Part shown: positions 16,014 through 23,770 of the stretch, piece by piece
How positions within the stretch are numbered: position 1 is the stretch's first letter
Layout: every line of letters starts with the position of its first letter
Origin: Bacteroidales bacterium UBA1215
GTDB taxonomy: Bacteria; Bacteroidota; Bacteroidia; Bacteroidales; WCHB1-69
DNA: 54,000 nt
Reading direction: 5' to 3'
Assembly (NCBI GenBank): GCA_002309475.1
Contig: DBXJ01000022.1
Span: forward strand, 1 to 54,000
Program-made: the position numbers and the translations under genes
Notes under the pieces: model-generated
What the model was told of the DNA's origin: nothing
Seen by the model: the letters and a program-made list of their open reading frames with translations, nothing else
The model's database searches: none

Positions 16014-17235
16014 ATCTTTCGGCAAATATTTTTACAATATTTATAATGGTTTCAATGGATTTTTCCATGCTTTCCAATACTACATATTCAAATTTTCCAT
16101 GAAAATTGTGGCCTCCTGTGAATAAATTGGGGCAGGGAAGACCCTTGTAGGATAGTATGGCACCATCGGTGCCGCCACGAATCGGAACTATTATGGGTTC
16201 CACTCCGGCTTGCAGGGCGGCTTCTTTGGCAATGTCAACAATAAATTGTACCGGTGCAATCTTTTCTTTCATATTGTAATATTGGTCGCGTATTTGGCAG
16301 GCGATGCAGTTGTTGTATTTTTTGTTGAGTGTTGCTACTATTTGCAATAAGATATTTTTCTTGTTTTCAAACAATTGCTTGTCATGGTCACGAATAATAT
16401 ATTTCAATGTAGTGCTTTCTACACAGCCCGTCATGGATGTCAGCAGGAAAAATCCTTCATGACCGACTGTCAGTTCAGGTCTTTCACGTTCAGGAAGCAT
16501 GCTTTGCAATTCCATGGCTATCAATTGTGAGTTGACCATCACGCCTTTTGCTTCGCCCGGGTGCGTGTTTTTGCCATGAATGCTAATTTCGGCTTGTGCA
16601 GCATTGAAATTTTCGTATTCTATTTCTCCAATTTTTCCACCGTCTATGGTGTAGGCAAATTGTGCTTTGAAATCGTCAACATGGAAATTGTCAACGCCAC
16701 GACCTATTTCTTCATCGGGAGTGAAGGCAATACAAATGGTTCCGTGGTGAATTTCAGGGTGTTGCATCAAATATTCCATAGCACAGATAATTTCTGTAAC
16801 ACCGGCTTTGTCGTCAGCTCCCAACAGGGTGGTGCCGTCAGTACAGATGATGGTTTGTCCGATATAGTTTTTTAAATCTTTGAAAGTGGTAGTATCTAAT
16901 TCATTTTCTGCATTTAAAGGAATATTCTCTCCATTGTAATTTTCAATAATTTGCGGGTGTATGTCGGCTCCGGAAAAGTCGGGGGAGGTGTCCATGTGGG
17001 CAATAAAGCCGATGGAAGGTATATTTTTGTCGGTGTTGGCAGGCAATTGTGCCATGACAATGCCATAGGAATTGCAAACAACATTTTCCAAGCCGATAGT
17101 TTTTAACTCTTCTGCCAATAGGTTGGCAAAGTCCATCAAAGCGAGTGTGCTGGGATAGGTGTTGCTGTTTTCATCCGACTGTGTGTTGTAGCTAATGTAT
17201 TTTAAAAAGCGGGTTAGAATTTTTTCTTTCATCAT
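16012..17235 (-). CDS. pepT: Peptidase T (tripeptide aminopeptidase)
   Basis: 407 residues from the ATG at 17235, chosen because it begins just after the prfB stop; an in-frame ATG at 17250 would overlap prfB. An M20-family zinc exopeptidase that releases the N-terminal residue of tripeptides in the cytoplasm. Metal and catalytic motifs are visible: GFIAHMDTSPDFSG, LLGADDKAGV (metal-bridging Asp), FTPDEEIGRG (catalytic Glu and ligand), TIDGGKIGEIEYE and the C-terminal TGGHNFHGKFE. Last gene of the yqeY-recX-prfB operon. Confidence 0.93.
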   Translation of the reverse strand: MMKEKILTRFLKYISYNTQSDENSNTYPSTLALMDFANLLAEELKTIGLENVVCNSYGIVMAQLPANTDKNIPSIGFIAHMDTSPDFSGADIHPQIIENYNGENIPLNAENELDTTTFKDLKNYIGQTIICTDGTTLLGADDKAGVTEIICAMEYLMQHPEIHHGTICIAFTPDEEIGRGVDNFHVDDFKAQFAYTIDGGKIGEIEYENFNAAQAEISIHGKNTHPGEAKGVMVNSQLIAMELQSMLPERERPELTVGHEGFFLLTSMTGCVESTTLKYIIRDHDKQLFENKKNILLQIVATLNKKYNNCIACQIRDQYYNMKEKIAPVQFIVDIAKEAALQAGVEPIIVPIRGGTDGAILSYKGLPCPNLFTGGHNFHGKFEYVVLESMEKSIETIINIVKIFAER

Positions 17236-17236
17236 A

Positions 17237-18323
17237 TTAGTCGTTTCCAAACATCATTAAATAAGATTTGATAAAGTCGTCCAAGTCTCCGTCAAGGACG
17301 GCTTGGGCATTGCCGGTTTCGTAGCCGGTGCGGTTGTCTTTTACCAATTTGTAAGGGTGTAGCACATAGTTGCGAATTTGCGAGCCCCATTCAATTTTCT
17401 TTTTATTGCCTTCCAATTCATCTTTTTTGGCATGTTTTTTTTGCAATTCTATTTCATACAATTGCGATTTCAACATTTGTATGGCTTTTTCTTTGTTTTG
17501 TAGTTGAGAACGTGTTTCTTGACATTCAATAACAATGCCGGAAGGCTGGTGGTGGAGTCGAACGGCGGTTTCCACCTTGTTGACATTTTGTCCGCCGGGA
17601 CCGCTGCTGCGGAAAGTATCCCAGACAATGTCGTTGGGATTGACAACAATATTGATATTTTCATCTACAACAGGATAGGCAAACACCGAGGCAAACGATG
17701 TCTGTCGTTTGTTGGCGGCATTGAAAGGCGATAGGCGTACCAAACGGTGAACACCGTTTTCTCCTTTGAGATTGCCATAGCCATAGGCACCTTCTAATTC
17801 TATGGTAACAGATTTAATTCCTGCCACATCTCCGTCTAATCGGTCTAATTCTTTGACTTTGTAGTTGTGGTTTTCAGCCCAGCGGGTGTACATTCTTAGC
17901 AACATTTCCGTCCAGTCTTGGCTGTCGGTGCCGCCTGCCCCTGAATTGATGGTAAGAATAACGCTTAAACGGTCTTCTTCGCCCGACATCATCCGTTTGA
18001 ATTCCATTTTTTCAATGGCAGTGGAGGCTTTCTGCAAGGTGGCTTCGGCTTCTTCTTCGGTGATTTCTCCGGCTTCGAGAAATTCATAGGCTAAAAGGAC
18101 TTCTTCCACACTTCCCGATACTTGGTCGTAAGAGGTGGTGATAGCCTTTAATTCACTGATTTTTTTTAACTTTTTTTCGGCTTCTTGCGGGTCGTTCCAA
18201 AAATCGTTGGAACGGCTTTCTTCTTCTTTTTCCGCCAAGATATGTTTCTTTTGGTCAATGTCAAAGACACCTCCTAATCTCGGCAAGCCGCTGTTGTAAG
18301 TCTTTTATATTGTTGATATTCAT
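17237..18323 (-). CDS. prfB: Peptide chain release factor 2, with programmed +1 frameshift
   Basis: Frame 0 starts at the ATG at 18323 (MNINNIKDLQQRLAEIRRCL, 20 codons) and meets UGA at 18263-18261. The +1 frame then continues with GAC (D) at 18262 to the stop at 17237, giving 361 residues in total. The slip site is the classical one: AGGAGG (18275-18270), three bases, then CTT TGA C. Low RF2 makes the ribosome pause at UGA and slip, so the factor controls its own level. In the main frame the SPF tripeptide (VRLSPFN) recognises UGA/UAA, and SGPGGQNVNK is the GGQ motif that triggers peptide release. An in-frame ATG at 18286 in the +1 frame would be a wrong start. The gene begins 3 bases after recX. 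Confidence 0.95.
18260..18275 (-). promoter_or_regulatory. prfB programmed frameshift site
   Basis: Minus strand reads AGGAGGTGTCTTTGAC: an internal Shine-Dalgarno three bases from the CUU codon, then in-frame UGA followed by C, the weakest stop context. This matches the E. coli AGGGGGTATCTTTGAC site in every functional element. Confidence 0.93.
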
Positions 18324-18326
18324 CTA

Positions 18327-18824
18327 TTAATGTTTATATATTTTGTTCAAAACAGGTAGTATGTCGTCTAAACTGTATCCTTTTCCGACCAAAAAACGCA
18401 GCAATTTTTGTTTGCCTTGCAAAGGATTGTTTTCGTGGTGTGTTTTTCCCCATTTTTCTATCAGAATCTCCAATTTTTGTCGGCATTCGGTGGTGGATAT
18501 GTTTTTAACAGCCGATGCAATACATTTGTCGTTGATGCCTTTGGCTTTGAGTGTTTGCACAATTTTGTTTTTTCCCCACGATTTGATATGAAATTTGCCT
18601 TTGACAAAAGCCATGGCATAGCGTTGTTCGTTGATGAAATCTTCTGCCACTAAATCGTTGATAATTTTTTCAATAGCCTGACTGTCAATTCCATCAATTT
18701 TATATTGATATAGTTTTGTCCTCACTTCCGACCGGCAATGTTCACTTTGAGCACAATACCAACGAATTTTTGTCAGTGCTTGTTCCAAAGTGATGGTTTT
18801 TGTTTCGGTGAATGGAGAACGCAT
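18327..18824 (-). CDS. recX: Regulatory protein RecX
   Basis: 165 residues from the ATG at 18824, two bases after the thioesterase stop; an upstream in-frame ATG would overlap that gene wholly. RecX inhibits RecA filaments. The protein shows the family's three-helix repeats: ALTKIRWYCAQSEHCRSEVRTKL, IIEKIINDL-like AIEKIINDLVAEDFINEQRYAMAFV, GKNKIVQTLKAKGI, and the C-terminal KLLRFLVGKGYSLDDILPVL. No recA is in the window. Part of the tightly packed five-gene minus operon. Confidence 0.88.
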   Translation of the reverse strand: MRSPFTETKTITLEQALTKIRWYCAQSEHCRSEVRTKLYQYKIDGIDSQAIEKIINDLVAEDFINEQRYAMAFVKGKFHIKSWGKNKIVQTLKAKGINDKCIASAVKNISTTECRQKLEILIEKWGKTHHENNPLQGKQKLLRFLVGKGYSLDDILPVLNKIYKH

Positions 18825-18826
18825 GA

Positions 18827-19306
18827 TTATTTTTCGTAGAATTCTTCCGGATTTAATGGAAAATAGTATTCGTTGACAGATTTTTCTTTGGAGAAAGTGA
18901 AATAGGTGACTTCGGCTTCTGTGCAAAGGTTTCCTTGTTCGTCCAATAATTGTGCTTCAATAAAGGCGAGTCCCATTTTTTTCTCTTTTACCCGTGCTTG
19001 CAAGATAATTTTTTCCTGATTGCTATTGACTTGTTTGTGATAGCGGATATTCATCCTTGCAGTAACTCCCGCACAAGCGGCTTGTACATACAATGCCCAG
19101 CCTGCCACTTCGTCCAATAGTGTTGCTTGCAAACCTCCGTGAACAGAGTTGGGGTAGCCTTCGTGCAGTTTGGTCGGATGCCATGTTGTTTTTATATAAC
19201 CGTCTTCTTCGTAGAATTTCAAGTTCATGCCGATAGGGTTGTTGGGTGAACAACCAAAGCATGTGTAGTCTTGTTTGGCGAAGATGTTTTTGATGTTTCT
19301 TTTCAT
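18827..19306 (-). CDS. PaaI-like hotdog-fold thioesterase
   Basis: 159 residues. The hotdog signature is SVHGGLQATLLDEVAGWAL (about 54-72), where the HGG and the following Asp/Glu form the usual active-site region, followed by TARMNIRYHKQV. The N-terminal CFGCSPNNPIGMNLKF block is typical of a subgroup common in Bacteroidetes. It would hydrolyse an acyl-CoA or acyl-carrier thioester; the substrate is unknown. It starts 3 bases after yqeY. Confidence 0.82.
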   Translation of the reverse strand: MKRNIKNIFAKQDYTCFGCSPNNPIGMNLKFYEEDGYIKTTWHPTKLHEGYPNSVHGGLQATLLDEVAGWALYVQAACAGVTARMNIRYHKQVNSNQEKIILQARVKEKKMGLAFIEAQLLDEQGNLCTEAEVTYFTFSKEKSVNEYYFPLNPEEFYEK

Positions 19307-19309
19307 GTT

Positions 19310-19756
19310 TTATTGCAATAATGACTTGACAATGTCAGCTACCATTTTGTTGTCGGCTTTGCCGGCAAAGGCTTTGGATGCCAATCCCATCAATTTGCCC
19401 ATTTCTTTTATGCCGGAGATACCGTTGGCGGCTATCAGTTCCTGCAATTTTACTTTGATTTCGTCTGCTGACATTTGCTCCGGCAAATAGCGGGCAATGA
19501 CTTTTAATTGTGCCAATTCTTCGTTGCACAAATCTTCACGGCCTTGGCTTTTGTACATCTCGGCGGATTCTTTACGTTGTTTGACCAATTTTTGCAAAGT
19601 CTTTATTTCTATTTCCGGTGTGATGGCTTGAATGGAGTTGTCTGTCTTCAATAGCAAAATGGCAGACTTAACGGCTCTAAGTGCTTCCAACGTTTCTTTG
19701 TCTTTGGCAAGCATGGCTTGCTTGATATCTTGATTAATCGTTTCTTCTAAATTCAT
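19310..19756 (-). CDS. GatB/YqeY domain protein
   Basis: 148 residues, full length. Matches the YqeY family: INQDIKQAMLAKDKETLEALRAVKSAI at the N-terminus, LVKQRKESAEMYKSQGREDL and the C-terminal GKLMGLASKAFAGKADNKMVADIVK. The family resembles the tail domain of the GatB amidotransferase, which contacts tRNA, but the role of the free protein is not established. First gene of the operon; a TATTTTTG box in the repeat at 19776-19816 is its likely promoter. Confidence 0.9.
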   Translation of the reverse strand: MNLEETINQDIKQAMLAKDKETLEALRAVKSAILLLKTDNSIQAITPEIEIKTLQKLVKQRKESAEMYKSQGREDLCNEELAQLKVIARYLPEQMSADEIKVKLQELIAANGISGIKEMGKLMGLASKAFAGKADNKMVADIVKSLLQ

Positions 19757-19775
19757 AATTTTTTATTTTTTATAT

Positions 19776-19816
19776 TTTACAAATTGCAAAAATAACATTT
19801 TTTTCCCAAATGGCAG
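19776..19816. repeat. 41-base direct repeat, copy 1
   Basis: Starts TTTACAAATTGCAAAAATAA and ends CCCAAATGGCAG. It is identical to 23599-23639 at 40 of 41 positions. On the minus strand it contains TATTTTTG (19794-19787), so it probably carries the yqeY promoter. Confidence 0.8.
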
Positions 19817-19884
19817 TCTATTAATTGCCAATGATTAAATTTATAGGTTTTGCCGTTAATGTTAAAACTCTGTCGGGCAATGTT

Positions 19885-22299
19885 TTAAGGTTTGCTGAAT
19901 ATGGTAACGGAACCTTGCTGTATGATGGGGGGCATATCTTTGCTATAGGCCTTTGCCACCCAGTAGTACACGCCGTCGCTGACTCTTTTTCCGTTGGAAT
20001 CACAACCATCCCACCAGAAGAGGTCGTCCTCATAGTGCGGACATTGTCCGTCGTTGCACGACTGTTGCCAAACGGTGGTACCCCAGCGGTTGTAAACGCT
20101 TATTTCGAAGGCGTCGAATAGAACTTTGTCTTCCACGGGTCGAAAATAATACAATGAGCCATCTGTCCCGACAGGTGTGAATACGTTAGGAAAGACAAAG
20201 GGACTGACAATATTTATCACATGGGAAATGCTGTCGGTGCATCCGTTGGTGTCGGTGACGAGCAAGGTGACATTATAGGCACCTTCTGCGGTGAATATAT
20301 GATTAGGGTTTTGTATGCTATCGGTGTGGCTGTCGCCCATATTCCAGTGCCAAGAGCAAATCGGAGCATAGGGGTCTGTGGATTGGTCGTGGAAATACAC
20401 GGCATAGTTGACGGTAGCCGTAGCGGGTATTGCTTCAAATTCGGCAAGGGGACCGCCTATGCTGTCAATGAAAATATCTTGCTCCAGTAGGCAGACGGAG
20501 TCGGAAATAAAAACATGATACCATCCAGCTGTCAAGCCTTGTATGGTATCTTGGAAGTAGGTGTTGTTATTGATGGTGTATTGTACATTTTGTGGGAGAG
20601 CACTATTGGTGGAGCAGATGATGGTTCCATCTGCCAGCCGGCAGTGTTCGGAAGTGGAGTGTAATTCCGCTTGCAAGTCCACCACATGGAGAATGGAGGC
20701 AATGCGTTGAGAATTTCTATTGGTGTCAATCACTTCCATTTCAATGGTGTAGGTTCCTTTTGAAAAATAGTGGCTCCAAGAGTTTTGGTCTCTTGCGGTA
20801 AGCACTTCCACACTATCGATATACCATTTGATATGTCCGGGCAGTGTACCGGTGTCTCCGCTGATGTCTGAGGTGAAAGTGATTTCCTGCTCACAGAAAA
20901 AATGGTCGGGCAGGTCGGCATAGAAAATACCATTACCATAAAAAGCCGAGAGCAAATTAGTGAGTTTAGCACTTTGCATATAATAACTTTGTGTTCGACC
21001 AATTCCGTATAGATATACAATCAATCCGCCAGCATTGTTGACAAACAGATAGGTGTTGGAGTCGGTGGACAGGGACATATCGTAGTAGGAAAATCCTGAA
21101 GGGTGGTCTATCCACTTTCCACCATGCAGAGCGGTGTCTTTTTGTCCGTTTATATTGAAATAGGTGCTATTTTTGGCATCGGTAGAGCATACTATCATGG
21201 CCATATTGTAAGGAGGAGGGTTAATAGTTGGGCGGTAGTGAACTATAGTAAACGGACTGATAAGAATAGAGTCGGTTCTTTGGGCAACAGAGGCAATCCA
21301 TGTTTTGGATGGGTCGCTCATTGGGGTGGACATATTGTGGTATTCGCTTGTCATTTGGGATGTGACAATAATAGGTTTGTCAGCTTGAAGATAACAGGCA
21401 CTGTCCAAAGAGTCCCTGTAAATTTCCATCCAAAACCATTCCCCTTTTTTTAAATTGTTGGTACGAGTAACACCCATATTGAAATCTTGATGTGGTGGGG
21501 TGGTTACTATTTTTCCTCTTCTGGCAACCACATTAGTATTGTTTTGGGTAGCCAATACTTGTATATATTCTCTTTTAAAGGAGGTAACCGGTATAAAATA
21601 ACTAGTACCGATAGAACGAACAGGTGGTAGTTGTGTTAATAAGCAATCACCGGAACCTGCTAACTGCATCAATGCATCAGCACTGAATACGCCGATGGGT
21701 TTATTGCCGGATATTTTGGTGCCGGTAGGAAAAAATCCATGATAGGTGTCTCCGCGGTGGAGGGTGTCTATAATGGTTTGGTCGGCATAAATAACGGTGC
21801 TGTCTTGGTCGGCTACAATCATGGTGCAGGGTATCCACTCCATTGAGTCATGTTGTTGCACAGGATTGATGACATAGTATGTATTACCCCATGTAGGAGT
21901 AGGGTATATTTGTGTTGCATCATTACTAGCCAAACGATATGTATGAGTTGAAACTATCACAGGCATTTCAGAGGTGATATGAACGCTGAGATTGTCTTTG
22001 CCTAATTGTTGATATTTGTTTGTACAATATTGCCTTTGAAGTCCTTGGATAGTATATCTGAAAGTGCCGAAGGCATTGACTTGGAAGGGAATTGTATCTT
22101 TGGACTGTGTAAAGTATATCTCTCCGGAAGTATTGTACAAAGAAGAAATGCTGATAGAGATATCATTAAGAGTGTCAGATATTTTCAATCTTGTGTTTTG
22201 GTAGGTGACCCAAAAATCGGTGCCTGCAGTATTGTTTTGTGCTTGGGCGTGCTGCAAAAACAAAAAACATAACAATAACAGACAGACCGGCTTTTTCAT
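19885..22299 (-). CDS. Secreted protein with IgGFc-binding-like, PKD and T9SS type B domains
   Basis: 804 residues. Signal peptide MKKPVCLLLLCFLFLQHAQAQ. The first 430 residues begin NNTAGTDFWVTYQNTRL and resemble the IgGFc-binding-protein N-terminal domain found in Bacteroidetes surface proteins. A PKD domain follows at about 615-690 (ATVNYAVYFHDQSTD, CSWHWNMGD, AEGAYNVTLLVTDTNG). The last 100 residues (VFPNVFTPVGTDGSLYYFRP, FEISVYNRWG, WDGCDSNGKRVSDGVYYW) are the type B Por-sorting (gliding-motility-associated) domain, which is usually not cleaved in the type A way. It lies 16 bases after the LRR gene and is probably cotranscribed. Confidence 0.83.
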   Translation of the reverse strand: MKKPVCLLLLCFLFLQHAQAQNNTAGTDFWVTYQNTRLKISDTLNDISISISSLYNTSGEIYFTQSKDTIPFQVNAFGTFRYTIQGLQRQYCTNKYQQLGKDNLSVHITSEMPVIVSTHTYRLASNDATQIYPTPTWGNTYYVINPVQQHDSMEWIPCTMIVADQDSTVIYADQTIIDTLHRGDTYHGFFPTGTKISGNKPIGVFSADALMQLAGSGDCLLTQLPPVRSIGTSYFIPVTSFKREYIQVLATQNNTNVVARRGKIVTTPPHQDFNMGVTRTNNLKKGEWFWMEIYRDSLDSACYLQADKPIIVTSQMTSEYHNMSTPMSDPSKTWIASVAQRTDSILISPFTIVHYRPTINPPPYNMAMIVCSTDAKNSTYFNINGQKDTALHGGKWIDHPSGFSYYDMSLSTDSNTYLFVNNAGGLIVYLYGIGRTQSYYMQSAKLTNLLSAFYGNGIFYADLPDHFFCEQEITFTSDISGDTGTLPGHIKWYIDSVEVLTARDQNSWSHYFSKGTYTIEMEVIDTNRNSQRIASILHVVDLQAELHSTSEHCRLADGTIICSTNSALPQNVQYTINNNTYFQDTIQGLTAGWYHVFISDSVCLLEQDIFIDSIGGPLAEFEAIPATATVNYAVYFHDQSTDPYAPICSWHWNMGDSHTDSIQNPNHIFTAEGAYNVTLLVTDTNGCTDSISHVINIVSPFVFPNVFTPVGTDGSLYYFRPVEDKVLFDAFEISVYNRWGTTVWQQSCNDGQCPHYEDDLFWWDGCDSNGKRVSDGVYYWVAKAYSKDMPPIIQQGSVTIFSKP

Positions 22300-22315
22300 A
22301 AAAAGGGGTAGGTTT

Positions 22316-23548
22316 TTATAATTTGACTAATTTCTTTGTGCAAGTAAAACCATCCGTTTGTATTTTTACAAAATAGATACCTTTGGACAAGCCGGAGATG
22401 TCTATCTGCCGGCTGTGGGAGATATGACGAATCATTTTTCCCGACAAGTCGTAGATGATAATGTCGTTTATGGACGCATCGGTGGCAATCTGCACCATGT
22501 CGTAAGCAGGATTGGGGTATAGTACTACAGAAGGACGAGTGTCCTGTATTTCTTCTATAGATACTTCTTGATCAAAGACGGCGGTGATGAGGGTGTCTTG
22601 TGTTACCTTGAAAGAAAGTGTGGCATTGGTGGAAATGGTTTGTCCATTGCTTTTCCATCCGCCGAACCTACCGTTGTTGAACGGAACAGCCCTTACAGTG
22701 ACGGTTTCTCCCGCTTGGTAAAATCTGTTTTCCACACCCTGTACAATGCCACATTCTTTGTTGTTGCTTGTTACGGCTACAGCATAACCGTCTCCTGCTT
22801 CAATGAGAAAATCCTGCCAGACGGGAGTGCTTTTGTAAATTTGCACCGAAGCGGCGGGTACTGTCAAACGGCAAGAGCCTCTGTTAACATTAGAAAAAAC
22901 GGAAGTGTCTTTCAATGCGGGGGGAGTTATACATGGACAATAAATGGATTTTAGCGGAGTATATGCGAAAGCAGATTGGTATATCAAGGAAAGTGATGCC
23001 GGAAATGTGATGGAGGATAAGGTGGATGATTGAAATGCACCCACCCAGATAGTGTCGATATTTTGCGGAATGTCGGTGTGTTTGATTTTTGTGCGAGCAA
23101 AAACATTGCCGTCAATATGTTTCAATGAAGCGGGAAGATGCAAAGTGTCTTGTAGGTGGGTGAAATAAAAAGCACTTCCGTCGATATTGTAAATACTATC
23201 AGGAAGTTGTATTTCGGTCAAATTGGAATCGTATTGAAATGCTGACACATTAATGTTTTTCATGGTTTTAGGCAAAGATACGGTTTGTAAATTGATAAAA
23301 CGCTGCATGCCCCGAACACTTGTAATACCTTCATCTATCACTACATGCTTGATAGAGGAGGCGTATGAATACCACTTAAGGTCGGTGCTTCCCGGTATGT
23401 CTCCGGTGCCGAATATATGCAGTGTTGTGTCATTGTTGTTAATAAGCAATTCCCAATAAACATCCGTATAGCCGATTCTAACAGGTTGTGCGGTGGTGTA
23501 GGCAAACACACCCAATAATAAGGTTAATGCTATTATTTTATCTTTCAT
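22316..23548 (-). CDS. BspA-like leucine-rich repeat protein with T9SS type A domain
   Basis: 410 residues. Signal peptide ending at YTTAQ. Residues about 60-230 hold LRR_5 (BspA/TpLRR) units with the IxxxAFxxxxLxxIxLPxSLxxI pattern, for example NLTEIQLPDSIYNIDGSAF, LHLPASLKHIDGNVF and SSITFPASLSLIYQSAF. A small repeat-like domain (AGETVTVRAVPFNNGRFGGW...) follows. The last 75 residues are a Por-sorting domain (VVLYPNPAYDMVQI, IIIYDLSGKMIRH, SGLSKGIYFVKIQ, CTKKLVKL). BspA-type proteins bind host or matrix proteins at the cell surface; the ligand here is unknown. Confidence 0.85.
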   Translation of the reverse strand: MKDKIIALTLLLGVFAYTTAQPVRIGYTDVYWELLINNNDTTLHIFGTGDIPGSTDLKWYSYASSIKHVVIDEGITSVRGMQRFINLQTVSLPKTMKNINVSAFQYDSNLTEIQLPDSIYNIDGSAFYFTHLQDTLHLPASLKHIDGNVFARTKIKHTDIPQNIDTIWVGAFQSSTLSSITFPASLSLIYQSAFAYTPLKSIYCPCITPPALKDTSVFSNVNRGSCRLTVPAASVQIYKSTPVWQDFLIEAGDGYAVAVTSNNKECGIVQGVENRFYQAGETVTVRAVPFNNGRFGGWKSNGQTISTNATLSFKVTQDTLITAVFDQEVSIEEIQDTRPSVVLYPNPAYDMVQIATDASINDIIIYDLSGKMIRHISHSRQIDISGLSKGIYFVKIQTDGFTCTKKLVKL

Positions 23549-23577
23549 TGTTAATTGTTTTATAATCTTTTAATTTG

Positions 23578-23585
23578 CAAAGATA
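23578..23585 (-). promoter_or_regulatory. -7 promoter box (TATCTTTG) for the LRR gene
   Basis: Minus-strand TATCTTTG about 30 bases before the ATG at 23548. The 41-base repeat just upstream contributes a second, weaker TATTTTTG. Confidence 0.55.
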
Positions 23586-23598
23586 GCATTTTTTTTAA

Positions 23599-23639
23599 TT
23601 TACAAATTACAAAAATAACATTTTTTTCCCAAATGGCAG
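23599..23639. repeat. 41-base direct repeat, copy 2
   Basis: Matches 19776-19816 with a single G/A difference. The two copies flank the type B and LRR T9SS genes (19885-23548) in the same orientation. Confidence 0.8.
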
Positions 23640-23717
23640 GAAAATTTAAAAAATCACTTTTCCCATAGTGAGCATGTTCAATTATATTAATGTATATAAA
23701 GTCTTAAAGAACAGGAA

Positions 23718-23744
23718 TAAAAAAAAGCGGCTCGGAGAGCCGCT
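23718..23744 (-). terminator. Terminator of the fused flavoprotein gene
   Basis: On the minus strand AGCGGCTC, loop TCC, GAGCCGCT (8-bp GC-rich stem, 23744-23726) followed by a run of T broken by one A. It lies 27 bases after the stop at 23771. Confidence 0.85.
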
Positions 23745-23770
23745 CAAAAAAACCACGTATAGAGTAATTA

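Noticed and set aside
18286..18286. Start of prfB at the in-frame ATG at 18286
   Set aside because: The ATG lies inside the 20-codon frame-0 leader on the wrong frame; the frameshift site shows that the real start is at 18323.
19821..20121. Plus-strand open frames opposite the T9SS type B gene
   Set aside because: Antisense shadows of the Por-sorting domain, which is conserved on the minus strand.
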